NCBI GenBank assembly: GCA_030618975.1
Contig: JAUXCH010000031.1
Location: 1-15,752, forward strand
Length of the DNA: 15,752 nucleotides
DNA from: Planctomycetia bacterium
GTDB lineage: Bacteria; Planctomycetota; PLA2; JAEUHO01
Direction: 5' to 3'
The translations under genes were made by a program, and so were the position numbers. The notes beneath the pieces are model-generated. The model saw nothing but the letters and a program-made list of their open reading frames with translations. It made no database searches and was not told the origin of the DNA. Numbering within the stretch: the stretch's first letter is position 1; every line of letters begins with the position of its first letter. Positions 1 through 6,909 of the stretch are shown in pieces.

Positions 1-330
1 CCGTAGACCCTCGCGCCGGGCCAGGTGGACCAGCGAGGCGTCGGCGAAGCCCATGGGGCGGTCGCGGGAGTCCTCCATGAGCGCCTCGATGTCGTGCAGG
101 TCGTCGGTACCGATCGAGAGCGTCGTCACGGCTCCGGAGCGGAGGAACTTCCAGGCTGCTGCCGTCTCGTGGGGTGCCAGGAGATGGAAGAGCTCCGTGA
201 GGACCGGCGCCGAGGTCGCCAGGGGGAGGCGGAGGGTGTCGAAGCTCTCCACACACCGGTCGTGCCACTCGTCGTCGCGGTCCAGGAGCGCGAGGACGGC
301 CCCGGTATCGAGGAGTCCGTGCACCCTCAC
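1..330 (-). CDS. PIN-domain toxin (VapC-like), C-terminus cut by window edge
   Basis: Reading the minus strand from GTG at 330 gives 110 codons that stay open to position 1, so the C-terminus is missing (PIN toxins are usually 125-145 aa). The acidic PIN residues are visible: D8 in LLDTGAVLALLD, E45 in APVLTELFHLL and D96 in MGFADASLVHLA. The last acidic residue of the fold would lie outside the window. The family are Mg-dependent ribonucleases that cut tRNA or rRNA and are held inactive by a partner antitoxin. The GTG start overlaps the TGA stop of the upstream antitoxin gene (GTGA), a sign of translational coupling and strong support for a toxin-antitoxin pair. An alternative GTG lies two codons downstream. 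The fold and pairing are clear; the RNA target cannot be read from the sequence. Confidence 0.82.
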   Translation of the reverse strand, partial: MRVHGLLDTGAVLALLDRDDEWHDRCVESFDTLRLPLATSAPVLTELFHLLAPHETAAAWKFLRSGAVTTLSIGTDDLHDIEALMEDSRDRPMGFADASLVHLARREGLR

Positions 331-617
331 GAGGACCGGGACCGACGGCGGGCAGCGAGCTTCTCGCGGAGCGCCTCGCGAACACGGCGGGAGCGTCCGG
401 GATCGCCGCCGGCGAGCGCGCCGATGCAGGGTGCCGCCGCCTCATGGAGAGCGAGCTGACGGGTCTCCTCGTCTGCGTCGCGGTGCATCCGAAGCCACTC
501 GGTTGCGATCCCCTCCAAGAGGTCGGCGAGGCTGACTCGTTCGTCCCTGGCCGCTTCGGCGAGGAGTCGCTTCAACTCCCGCGAGAGGCGCCAGCTGTAG
601 ACGTCGGTCTTGGCCAT
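327..617 (-). CDS. Ribbon-helix-helix antitoxin of the PIN toxin pair
   Basis: This 96-aa protein begins MAKTDVYSWRLSRELKRLL, the usual ribbon-helix-helix pattern: a short beta strand (TDVYSWRLS) that inserts into the major groove, followed by an amphipathic helix. The basic, helical C-terminal half would wrap the toxin. Its stop overlaps the toxin start by four bases, so the two are co-translated. A perfect 9-bp inverted repeat covers the start codon and the bases just before it, the usual position for autoregulation by the antitoxin-toxin complex. No Shine-Dalgarno sequence precedes the ATG, because the palindrome occupies that space, so translation may be leaderless. Small antitoxins diverge quickly; the assignment rests mainly on gene pairing, the N-terminal pattern and the operator. 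Confidence 0.8.
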   Translation of the reverse strand: MAKTDVYSWRLSRELKRLLAEAARDERVSLADLLEGIATEWLRMHRDADEETRQLALHEAAAPCIGALAGGDPGRSRRVREALREKLAARRRSRSS

Positions 618-636
618 GCACTACAGCGTAGTGCAT
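616..636 (-). promoter_or_regulatory. Palindromic operator at the antitoxin start
   Basis: ATGCACTAC (616-624) and GTAGTGCAT (628-636) are perfect 9-bp inverted repeats separated by three bases. The left arm includes the first two bases of the antitoxin start codon. A TACGCT hexamer inside the palindrome on the minus strand, ending about eight bases before the ATG, could be the -10 element. Bound antitoxin-toxin complex would then block RNA polymerase directly. The symmetry is seen directly; its function is inferred from position. Confidence 0.7.
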
Positions 637-659
637 GATCGTGGCGACGGCCCGCCCCG

Positions 660-2102
660 TCAGATGCGGAGCTCGACGCCGGCGCCCAGCTTCTCGCGGT
701 AGGGGGCCAGCGCCGGGTCGACGTGCTCCCGCGTGAACGCCTCGACCTGCTCGGGGGCCCGGCCGACGAAGCGCTCCGGGCGCAGGAGGTCGTCGAGGTC
801 CGCCTTGACCGCGGCGAAGGCGTCGTCGGCTCGCAGCCGCTCGAGGAGGTCGTTTCGCTCCGCGCCGCCCAGGAGGCGCTCCTTGGCGGCCAGGCTGTGC
901 CGCCGGAGCCGCTCGTGGAGGTCCTGGCGGTCGCCGCCCGCCTTCACGGCCCGCATGAGGATCTCCTCGGTGGCCATGAAGGGGAGCTCCCGGACGAGGC
1001 GCGCCGACACGACGGCCTCGTTCACGGTCAGGCCGCGCGCGACGTTCGTGAGGAGCCGCAGGATGGCGTCGGCGGTGAGGAAGCTCTCGGGGAGGAACAG
1101 GCGCCGGCCCGCGGAGTCGTCCAGCGAACGTTCCAGCCACTGGGTCGCGGCCATGTTCCCCGCCTCGGGCACCATCGCCAGCAGGTGCCGTGCGAGCGAG
1201 GTCATGCGCTCGGACCGCATCGGGTTGCGCTTGTAGGCCATCGCGCTCGAGCCGACCTGCTCCTTCTCGAACGGCTCCGCGAGCTCGCCGACCCCGGACA
1301 GGAGCCGCACGTCGCGGGCGACCCGGGACGCACTGATGGCGAGTCCCCCCAGCACGGAGACCGTCTGGTAGTCGAACTTCCGCGGATAGGTCTGCCCGGA
1401 GATCGGCAGCGGCCGGTCGAAACCCGCGGAGACGGCCACCAGCCGGTCCAGCTCCAGCACCTTCTCGTGGTCGCCGTCGAAGAGCGCGAGGAAGGAGGCC
1501 TGCGTCCCCGTGGTTCCCTTGACCCCGCGGAACGGCACGCGTTCGGCCGTGCGCTCGATCTCCTGGAGGTCGTCGAGCAGGTCCTGCATCCAGAGGCACG
1601 CGCGCTTCCCGACGGTGGTCGGCTGGGCGGGCTGGAAGTGCGTGTAGGCCAGACACGGGACGCTCGCGTGGCGCCGGGCGAACTCGGCCAGCGCAGCCAG
1701 GGCGTCGGCCAGCCCGAGGGCGATGCGTCGGAGAGCTTCTCGCAGCACGAGGGCGCCGGCGTTGTCGGTCACGTAGCAGGAGGTCGCGCCCAGGTGCAGC
1801 ACGCCGCGCGCCGACGGCGCCTCGTCGCCGTAGGCGTGGATGTGCGCCATCACGTCGTGGCGGAAGCGCGCCTCGTACTCGGCGGCCTTCGCGAAGTCGA
1901 TGCGGTGGACGGCGTCCTCCATGTCGGAGATCTGTTCCCGGGCGATCTCGAGCCCGAGCTCGCGCTCCGCGCGCGCGAGCCAGATCCACAGGCGGCGCCA
2001 GGTCCGGATGCGGTGGCGCTCGGAGAAGAGCCGCCTCATCTCGACGCCCGCGTAGCGGGTGGCCAAGGGGCTGCGGTACTCGTCCTGCGGCATGTCGGTC
2101 AC
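660..2102 (-). CDS. purB: Adenylosuccinate lyase, eukaryote-type
   Basis: Cytosolic enzyme of purine synthesis that releases fumarate twice: from SAICAR in IMP synthesis and from adenylosuccinate in AMP synthesis. The fumarate-lyase signature GSSAMAYKRNPMRSE begins near residue 284 and holds the catalytic serine loop. The general-acid/base His sits in YTHFQPAQPTT at residue 155, close to human H159. TSCYVTDNAG is the third conserved segment. At 480 aa it matches the eukaryotic form (human 484 aa) better than the shorter B. subtilis form (about 430). I chose GTG at 2102 because GAGGA lies six bases upstream; ATG at 2093 is possible but its spacing to the ribosome site is poor. It starts 19 bases after the stop of the preceding gene on the same strand, so it probably lies in an operon with the two genes upstream. 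Confidence 0.95.
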   Translation of the reverse strand: MTDMPQDEYRSPLATRYAGVEMRRLFSERHRIRTWRRLWIWLARAERELGLEIAREQISDMEDAVHRIDFAKAAEYEARFRHDVMAHIHAYGDEAPSARGVLHLGATSCYVTDNAGALVLREALRRIALGLADALAALAEFARRHASVPCLAYTHFQPAQPTTVGKRACLWMQDLLDDLQEIERTAERVPFRGVKGTTGTQASFLALFDGDHEKVLELDRLVAVSAGFDRPLPISGQTYPRKFDYQTVSVLGGLAISASRVARDVRLLSGVGELAEPFEKEQVGSSAMAYKRNPMRSERMTSLARHLLAMVPEAGNMAATQWLERSLDDSAGRRLFLPESFLTADAILRLLTNVARGLTVNEAVVSARLVRELPFMATEEILMRAVKAGGDRQDLHERLRRHSLAAKERLLGGAERNDLLERLRADDAFAAVKADLDDLLRPERFVGRAPEQVEAFTREHVDPALAPYREKLGAGVELRI

Positions 2103-2121
2103 GGCGTGTCCTCGCGCGGGT

Positions 2122-2688
2122 TCAGACGGCCCCGTTCTCTTCCGGTTCGACCAGCACCAGGTCTCCGCTGTCGTCGTCACGCGCCGCGACGTGCCAGCGC
2201 CCCGGCGAGACTTCGGGATAGGCGGGATCGGAGAGGCGCTCGTCAGCGTACTGCGCGAAGTAGTAGAGGCTGCGTTCGATCGTCGCCCGGACGTAGCGCG
2301 TGCCCGGATTCATGCCCGCGTGATCCGTCGTGACCTGCAGGGTCTCCAGGCGTCCGCCCAGTTCCGTCTTCGCGCGGCTGGCGCTTCGCACGTCGGCGAG
2401 CCCGCGCCAGGGGTGGAGGCTCAGCCTCAACCCCTCGAGGCCGTTGTTGAGCAGGTCGTAGTCGATCGGCTCTCCCTCTTCCAGTCTCCAGTAGCTCGCG
2501 CGGATGAGCTCGAGGTTGTTCAGGAGGAACGTGAGGGCCTTGCGCCGCGGCCACTCCTTCGTGGACTCGAAGTCCCGGTAGCGTGGTGGCAGGAACCCGA
2601 GTGCGGACTCGTCGCTGGTCCACGTTCGGTGGAGGTTCAGAAGAGAGATCCAGTAGCGTTGCTGTTCGGGATGCACGAAGGGTCCCAC
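2122..2688 (-). CDS. Hypothetical protein, 188 aa
   Basis: I do not recognise this protein. It has no signal peptide or membrane segment and is rich in Trp, Tyr, Arg and Leu, with mixed helical segments. Notable stretches are RKALTFLLNNLELIRASYW and YDLLNNGLEGLRLSLHPW; the shared LLNN(L/G)LE pattern hints at a weak internal repeat. An acidic tail ends the chain. The chosen start is GTG at 2688, 21 bases after the upstream stop, with only a weak ribosome site. The frame is supported by its tight fit between two confident genes (gaps of 21 and 19 bases) and by amino-acid composition like a real protein. Co-transcription with purB and the dehydrogenase-like gene is likely, but no function can be inferred. 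Confidence 0.75.
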   Translation of the reverse strand: MGPFVHPEQQRYWISLLNLHRTWTSDESALGFLPPRYRDFESTKEWPRRKALTFLLNNLELIRASYWRLEEGEPIDYDLLNNGLEGLRLSLHPWRGLADVRSASRAKTELGGRLETLQVTTDHAGMNPGTRYVRATIERSLYYFAQYADERLSDPAYPEVSPGRWHVAARDDDSGDLVLVEPEENGAV

Positions 2689-2709
2689 GAGGTCGGAGTT
2701 CTAGGATTC

Positions 2710-3666
2710 TCAGCGCTGGAAACTCTCCGGAAGGCCTCCCTTGCCGTTCCCGCCCGGCGGCTCCTCCGCGGGCGGTCCTTCCTCGGGCATCCCGTACTCC
2801 CCTTCCGCGAGGACCTCGAGCATGGCGTCGGCGCGGTCGCGACTGAGCGAGCCCTTGCGAACCGCGACCTGCACCGTCCGTCGTCCGAGCTCGCGGTAGA
2901 GGCGCACGGTGTTGCCCGGGAGGATCAGGAGGCTCTGGATGTGGTTGCGGACGGTGCCGAGATCGCCCCGCGCGATGGGGCCGGTGAGCGCGTCGGGAAG
3001 CCCCACCGCCTTGAGGTTGGCGACCGTGCCCTCGATGAGGGGCAGGAGGGCGGGCAGGGCGACGTCCGGGGGCACGCCCGCCTTGATCAGGAGGTTCCTC
3101 GCGTACTCGACGAGGGCGACGACGAAGTTCGAAGCCGCGCACGCGCCCGCGTGGTAGACGGACTTCTGCGTGCCGTCCAGCGTCACGGGTCGTCCTTCGA
3201 TCGCGATGACCAGGCTGCGCAGCACCTCGACGGCCTCCGCGTCGCCTTCGAGGAAGAAGAACGTGTCTCTCAGCATCCTCAGCGCCGTGTCGACGTCGGC
3301 GAAGGACTGCAGGGGGTGGAGGGTGCCGCGGTACGCGCCCGCCGCCGACACGCCGGCGAGGACGCGAGCGGGGAGCCCGCCCGCGCAGTGCGCGACGACC
3401 GCGCCGCGCCGCAGCGCCCCCCCGCTCGCCACCTGGATGGAAACCGAGGGGATCGCGCGGTCCGGCACGCAGAGGAGCACGAGGTCCGCGCCCATGACCG
3501 CGAGCCCGGGATCGCCGATCACCCGCCCCTGGCCGATCGTGCCCGCGGCCAGCTTGGCGTTCCGCATGTGGCGGCCGCAGATCGCGATGATCTCGTACCC
3601 GGCCTTGTGGAGGAGGACGCCCAGGGAGGTCCCGAGAATCCCAGTCCCGACGATCGTGACCTTCAA
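2710..3666 (-). CDS. Rossmann-fold NADP-binding protein with DUF2520 domain
   Basis: The N-terminus VTIVGTGILGTSLGVLL is a dinucleotide-binding GxGxxG loop at the end of the first beta strand. It is followed by a Rossmann segment ending around LVLLCVPDRAI (near residue 65-72) and by a helical C-terminal domain containing YHAGACAASNFVVALVEYA. This arrangement matches the Rossmann-like plus DUF2520 family, related to pyrroline-5-carboxylate reductase and F420-dependent NADP oxidoreductases. Substrates in this family are mostly unknown. HLALRMLRD-like helices and the SFAD segment near residue 120 are typical of it. The start is TTG at 3666, preceded by AGGGAGGGA at suitable spacing. Its Pro/Gly-rich tail of about 25 residues looks disordered. 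It is the first gene of the minus-strand cluster leading to purB. Confidence 0.82.
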   Translation of the reverse strand: MKVTIVGTGILGTSLGVLLHKAGYEIIAICGRHMRNAKLAAGTIGQGRVIGDPGLAVMGADLVLLCVPDRAIPSVSIQVASGGALRRGAVVAHCAGGLPARVLAGVSAAGAYRGTLHPLQSFADVDTALRMLRDTFFFLEGDAEAVEVLRSLVIAIEGRPVTLDGTQKSVYHAGACAASNFVVALVEYARNLLIKAGVPPDVALPALLPLIEGTVANLKAVGLPDALTGPIARGDLGTVRNHIQSLLILPGNTVRLYRELGRRTVQVAVRKGSLSRDRADAMLEVLAEGEYGMPEEGPPAEEPPGGNGKGGLPESFQR

Positions 3667-3968
3667 TGGACGGATCCCTCCCTAGGGGACGAGTCCCTGC
3701 GTGGACCGGCAGCGTACCGGGGCGTGAACGCGCGCGGAAGCCTGCGACCCGCAAACCCGGGCCGCCAGGGCGGCGAACGCCGGCGGGTCGCCCTGCCTCC
3801 TGACACCGCCTGTTGGGCCTGAATCGTCGATTATCCACAAGGGGATGTGGTGTCCCGGGTCCACGGGGGTACACTTCAGCCCACTGGAGCGTCGGCCGCA
3901 CCGATGGGGCCGCTGTGCCCCGTCCCGAGGGTCGCGGGCGTGGTGCGACGCTCGGGGGAGGAGGCCCG
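3667..3968. other. Divergent intergenic region
   Basis: About 300 bases lie between two divergently transcribed starts, so promoters for both directions should be here, but I see no clear -35/-10 pair. A purine-rich ribosome site precedes each gene. The one distinct sequence is the TTATCCACA nonamer described separately. Confidence 0.5.
3831..3839 (+). promoter_or_regulatory. Perfect DnaA-box nonamer TTATCCACA
   Basis: The nonamer equals the consensus DnaA binding site. It lies in the divergent spacer in a relatively AT-rich patch. I see no second copy nearby and no AT-rich unwinding region, so this is not an origin. It could be a DnaA titration or regulatory site, or chance. Confidence 0.3.
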
Positions 3969-4844
3969 ATGCGCCGTCAGTCGAACGCGATTCCGAAGCC
4001 CGGGGCGATCCTGCTCCTGACCGCCCTGCTGGCCGCGTCGCTGGGGCTGGTCGCCTGCCAGGCCCGCCGCGTCCCGGCCGTGGGGACCGACGTGGGAGCC
4101 GGCGACAGGTTGCACGGCCGCCTGGTCCAGGGCCGGAAGTCGCAGGCCTTCACGTTCGAGGGGGTCGAATCCTCGCTCCTCTCGTTCACCTTGAAGGCGG
4201 ACGAGGCGAACCAGGCCTCTCCCGACGTCACGCTGCTCGACCCCGAAGGCAAGCCGATCCTCCTCACGTCCCACGTCCAGACGGCGAAGGGCGCCGCGAC
4301 CATGGTCGTGGAGGACCTCATCCTCCTGAGGACGGGCACCTACCAGGTCACCGTGACGCCGCCGAACCCCTGCCAGCCCGTCTACTGGCGCTTCAACCAC
4401 TGCCTGACCTTCCCGCAGATGGAGGACTTCCACGTCACGCTGACCGCCTGCGGCGAGCACCCGATCTACCTGTCGGCGCCGCGTGGAGGCTGGGTCGTGG
4501 TCCAGGTCAAGCCGGAGCGGGGCTCGGCGCTGGTTCCGGTCTTCAAGGCCGTGAAGGATCCCTGGGGCGGCCGGGCCCTCGACCCGGAGCGCCGCCCGTC
4601 CTGGGCCCCGAAGCCGGTCGTGAGCCGGGCGGTCGACGGCACCCTCTTCCTCAACTTCGTCGCCCCCATCCCCGGCCGCTACACGATCGTCGCCTCGGCC
4701 CGCCCCGGGAAGGAGGGGCCGGCGATCGTCTCCACCCAGGTCCGCCCGGCATCCGGGCCCGCCCGTGAGGTCGCGCACCCGAACCGCCGCCCCCAGGACT
4801 ACGGCCTCCCCGCCGCGGGCTCCGCCTCGGACGCCGGGCGCTAG
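3969..4844 (+). CDS. Secreted lipoprotein with PPC-like beta domain
   Basis: This 291-aa protein has a lipoprotein signal peptide: charged MRRQ start, hydrophobic core ILLLTALLAASLG and lipobox LVAC with the lipidated Cys at residue 30. The start ATG at 3969 follows GGGGGAGGAGG. The next ~110 residues (GDRLHGRLVQGRKSQAF, TLLDPEGKPI, GTYQVTV) resemble the pre-peptidase C-terminal type beta-sandwich: a 'tendency to spread, LLDPxG, GxYxvxV' pattern. A second, weaker copy follows with PGRYTIVASARPG near residue 235-250, so there may be two sandwich domains. Cys pairs around residues 135-165 could form disulfides. The C-terminus is Pro/Arg-rich and probably disordered. No enzymatic motif is visible. 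It is a plausible cell-surface accessory protein, function unknown. Confidence 0.8.
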   Translation: MRRQSNAIPKPGAILLLTALLAASLGLVACQARRVPAVGTDVGAGDRLHGRLVQGRKSQAFTFEGVESSLLSFTLKADEANQASPDVTLLDPEGKPILLTSHVQTAKGAATMVVEDLILLRTGTYQVTVTPPNPCQPVYWRFNHCLTFPQMEDFHVTLTACGEHPIYLSAPRGGWVVVQVKPERGSALVPVFKAVKDPWGGRALDPERRPSWAPKPVVSRAVDGTLFLNFVAPIPGRYTIVASARPGKEGPAIVSTQVRPASGPAREVAHPNRRPQDYGLPAAGSASDAGR

Positions 4845-5076
4845 CCCGAACGATTCACGAAGGCGCGCGGTCCTGCGCCGCCAGCCATCGCCGATCTCTC
4901 TGTCTCTCCTCCTCATCGATGCACAGCGGCATCGGCTCGTCGTCGCTCCTCGACCTCGGCGCGTCTGACGGCGCAGGACAGTGTGCGTCGATGTCTCCAC
5001 GCTGCCCCTGGCCCGTGGCGGCCTGACCTCTGCCGGCTTTCCCTGTTCGACGCACTCCCTCGTGAATCGTCCGGGC
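4844..5076. repeat. Long inverted repeat enclosing 193 bases in an intergenic gap
   Basis: Two 20-base arms, 4844-4863 and 5057-5076, are inverted copies sharing GCCCG.ACGATTCACGA.GG with two differences. Read as minus-strand RNA, both differences become G-U wobble pairs. Inside lies a second perfect 11-bp inverted repeat, GTCCTGCGCCG (4870-4880) and CGGCGCAGGAC (4969-4979). The region 4845-5155 holds no convincing gene; a 76-codon minus-strand frame (4855-5085) has no recognisable features. Possible identities are a structured RNA, a small non-autonomous element or a terminator-like structure. No flanking target duplication was found. Confidence 0.5.
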
Positions 5077-5155
5077 CAGGCGCACCCCGGGGCTTCCCTC
5101 TCCCCGCTCCCCCGGCCATACTCGCCTCGGCCGATGTTACGGCCGGGAGGCGACC

Positions 5156-5893
5156 ATGCGATCCCTGCTCCTCGTTCCCCTGCTCTTCGTCCTGGGCCTG
5201 CCCATCGCGGCTGCCGAAGACGAGGTCGATCCCGCGGTGACGCTGCTGGCCAGCCTCACCGAGCTCCGCAAGGCCGAGGACGTGGCCGGCCTCGTGGAGC
5301 TGGTCGCCGAGGTCCCGGAGGTCTACAAGGCATCGGAGAACAAGAGCGCCAAGGGAAAGATTCTCGGCGAGCTCGGGAAGATCGTGAAGGACGACGATCT
5401 GGGGGCCGCCCGGCGGGCCGCCGTCGAGGCTCTCGTGGCGCTCGAGAACCCCAAGGCCGCGTGGAAGGTGCTGTCCAAGGCGATGCCGGGACCCAAGGTG
5501 GAGGAGGCGTCCGTCTTCCAGATCTCCATCGTCAAGGCCGCGGGTGTCCTGGCCCAGTCCCGCGCCGTGAAGCCCCTCACCGAGCTGGCGTACAAGGCGA
5601 AGGACAAGGAGGTCGCGGCCGCGGCGGCCGAGGCCCTCGGGGGCTACCGGGACGACAAGCGGGGGCGCACGAAGATCCTGGAAGAGCTGATCACCATCGG
5701 CAAGCGGACGCGTCCCGGGCGGTCCACGGAGAAGGCCGTGAGCAAGGAGGCCCAGGAGCGGTGGGCGACCGTCGGGCCGCGCGTGATCAAGGGGCTCAAC
5801 GACCTCACCGGCCGGAGCGAGAACTCCTTCGAAGACTGGGAGGCGCTCTGGCACGACTACAAGAAGCGCCCCAAGGAGCTGTTCGTCGAGTAG
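5156..5893 (+). CDS. Secreted HEAT-repeat-like helical protein
   Basis: The 245-aa product has a clear signal peptide, MRSLLLVPLLFVLGLPIAAA, with likely cleavage before EDEVDP. The mature part is almost entirely amphipathic helices in pairs of about 30-40 residues: DPAVTLLASLTELRKAED, AARRAAVEALVALENPKAA, AVKPLTELAYKAKDKEV and AAAAAEALGGYRDD. This is the HEAT/armadillo type of alpha solenoid that mediates protein contacts. The last ~40 residues (LNDLTGRSENSFEDWEALW) form a short tail with conserved-looking aromatic residues. ATG at 5156 is preceded by GGGAGG with good spacing. It lies upstream of pstS on the same strand, 118 bases apart, with no strong terminator between. No enzymatic motif is visible, and the partner is unknown. 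Confidence 0.82.
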   Translation: MRSLLLVPLLFVLGLPIAAAEDEVDPAVTLLASLTELRKAEDVAGLVELVAEVPEVYKASENKSAKGKILGELGKIVKDDDLGAARRAAVEALVALENPKAAWKVLSKAMPGPKVEEASVFQISIVKAAGVLAQSRAVKPLTELAYKAKDKEVAAAAAEALGGYRDDKRGRTKILEELITIGKRTRPGRSTEKAVSKEAQERWATVGPRVIKGLNDLTGRSENSFEDWEALWHDYKKRPKELFVE

Positions 5894-6011
5894 CGGGCCT
5901 TCCGTGAAAATCCCGACAAGGGAGTATTCGGGAAGGCGTCGAGCGGCGGGTCTGCTCCAATGCCCCGCGTGGGTCGCTGCCGCGACCCCGTTTCCGGCGA
6001 GGAGCGTGCCC

Positions 6012-6881
6012 GTGAGAATCCGAGTCCTGGTCCTGTCCGTCTCGCTGCTTCTGGTCGCCTGCGGCGGACGCGATGTGTCCCGCACCATGAACCAGAACAA
6101 GGGGTCGGACACCCTGGTGAACGTGGCGCAGAGCTGGGCCGAGCACTACCGCGACAAGAACCCGGACGTCGTCGTGGCCGTCAGCGGCGGCGGATCCGGC
6201 ACGGGGATCTCCGCGCTCATCAACGGCACCGTGGACATCGCCAACGCCAGCCGCGAGATGAAGCCCAGGGAGATCGAGCTCGCGCGGAAGAACGGCGTGG
6301 AGCCGGTCCTGCACGTCGTCGGCTACGACGCCCTGGCCGTCTACGTCCACAAGGACAACCCCGTCGAGAGCATGACCCTCGCCGGGCTCGCCGAGATCTA
6401 CGGTGAGGGGGGCACGACCACGCGCTGGAGCCAGCTCGGCCTCGAGGTGCCCGGCTGCGGAAGCGACGAGATCGTCCGCGTCAGTCGCCAGAACAGCTCG
6501 GGCACGTTCGCCTACTTCCGCAGTGCCGTGCTGGGCAGGAACCGCGACTACAAGATGGGCTCCAACGACATGCACGGGTCGAAGGACGTGGTCGACCTCG
6601 TGGAGCACACGCCGTGCGCGATCGGCTACAGCGGCCTCGCCTACGCGACGCCCGCCGTGAAGATGGTGCCCTTGCGGAGGGAGGAAGGCGCGGAGGCCGT
6701 TCTGCCGTCCGTCTCGACCGCTCTCGACGGCAGCTATCCGATCGCACGCCCCCTGCTCATGTACACCCGGGGGCAGCCGGAGGGCGCGGTGAAGGCCTAT
6801 CTCGACTGGATCCTGAGCGACGAAGGGCAGGCGATCATCGCCGAGAAGGGCTACGCGCCGGTGGGCACGCTCGGCCGGTAG
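6012..6881 (+). CDS. pstS: Phosphate-binding lipoprotein of the Pst transporter
   Basis: Extracytoplasmic receptor that binds phosphate and delivers it to PstC/PstA. The 16-residue signal ends in lipobox LVAC, with the lipidated Cys at residue 17. Phosphate-contact segments of the family are present: GSDT at 31-34, SGGGSGTG at 58-65 and SRQNSSGTFAYF with R159 and S163-G164-T165. The C-terminus shows the usual AYLDWILSDEGQ helix. The mature size (~272 aa) fits compact PstS proteins. I chose GTG at 6012 because GGAG lies seven bases upstream and it puts the hydrophobic signal at the N-terminus; longer frames lack a signal. In the 118-base spacer before it I see a 6-bp hairpin (5911-5933, TCCCGA/TCGGGA) but no recognisable Pho box. 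It heads the phosphate operon. Confidence 0.95.
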   Translation: MRIRVLVLSVSLLLVACGGRDVSRTMNQNKGSDTLVNVAQSWAEHYRDKNPDVVVAVSGGGSGTGISALINGTVDIANASREMKPREIELARKNGVEPVLHVVGYDALAVYVHKDNPVESMTLAGLAEIYGEGGTTTRWSQLGLEVPGCGSDEIVRVSRQNSSGTFAYFRSAVLGRNRDYKMGSNDMHGSKDVVDLVEHTPCAIGYSGLAYATPAVKMVPLRREEGAEAVLPSVSTALDGSYPIARPLLMYTRGQPEGAVKAYLDWILSDEGQAIIAEKGYAPVGTLGR

Positions 6882-6909
6882 GCCGCCGTACCGAGGGGGG
6901 GGCACAGCG

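Noticed and set aside
2059..3822. A 587-codon open frame on the plus strand opposite the DUF2520 and hypothetical genes
   Set aside because: High-GC DNA leaves long open frames antisense to real genes. Its product lacks domains and is rich in Arg, Gly, Glu and Val, while the minus-strand frames have recognisable motifs and ribosome sites.
4855..5085. A 76-codon minus-strand frame nearly spanning the inverted repeat
   Set aside because: It has no domain, poor composition (Arg/Asp/Ala-rich), no good ribosome site, and its stop falls inside the repeat arm.
5911..5933. Terminator between the HEAT-like gene and pstS
   Set aside because: The stem is only 6 bp with an 11-base loop and no T-tract, so I do not call it a terminator.
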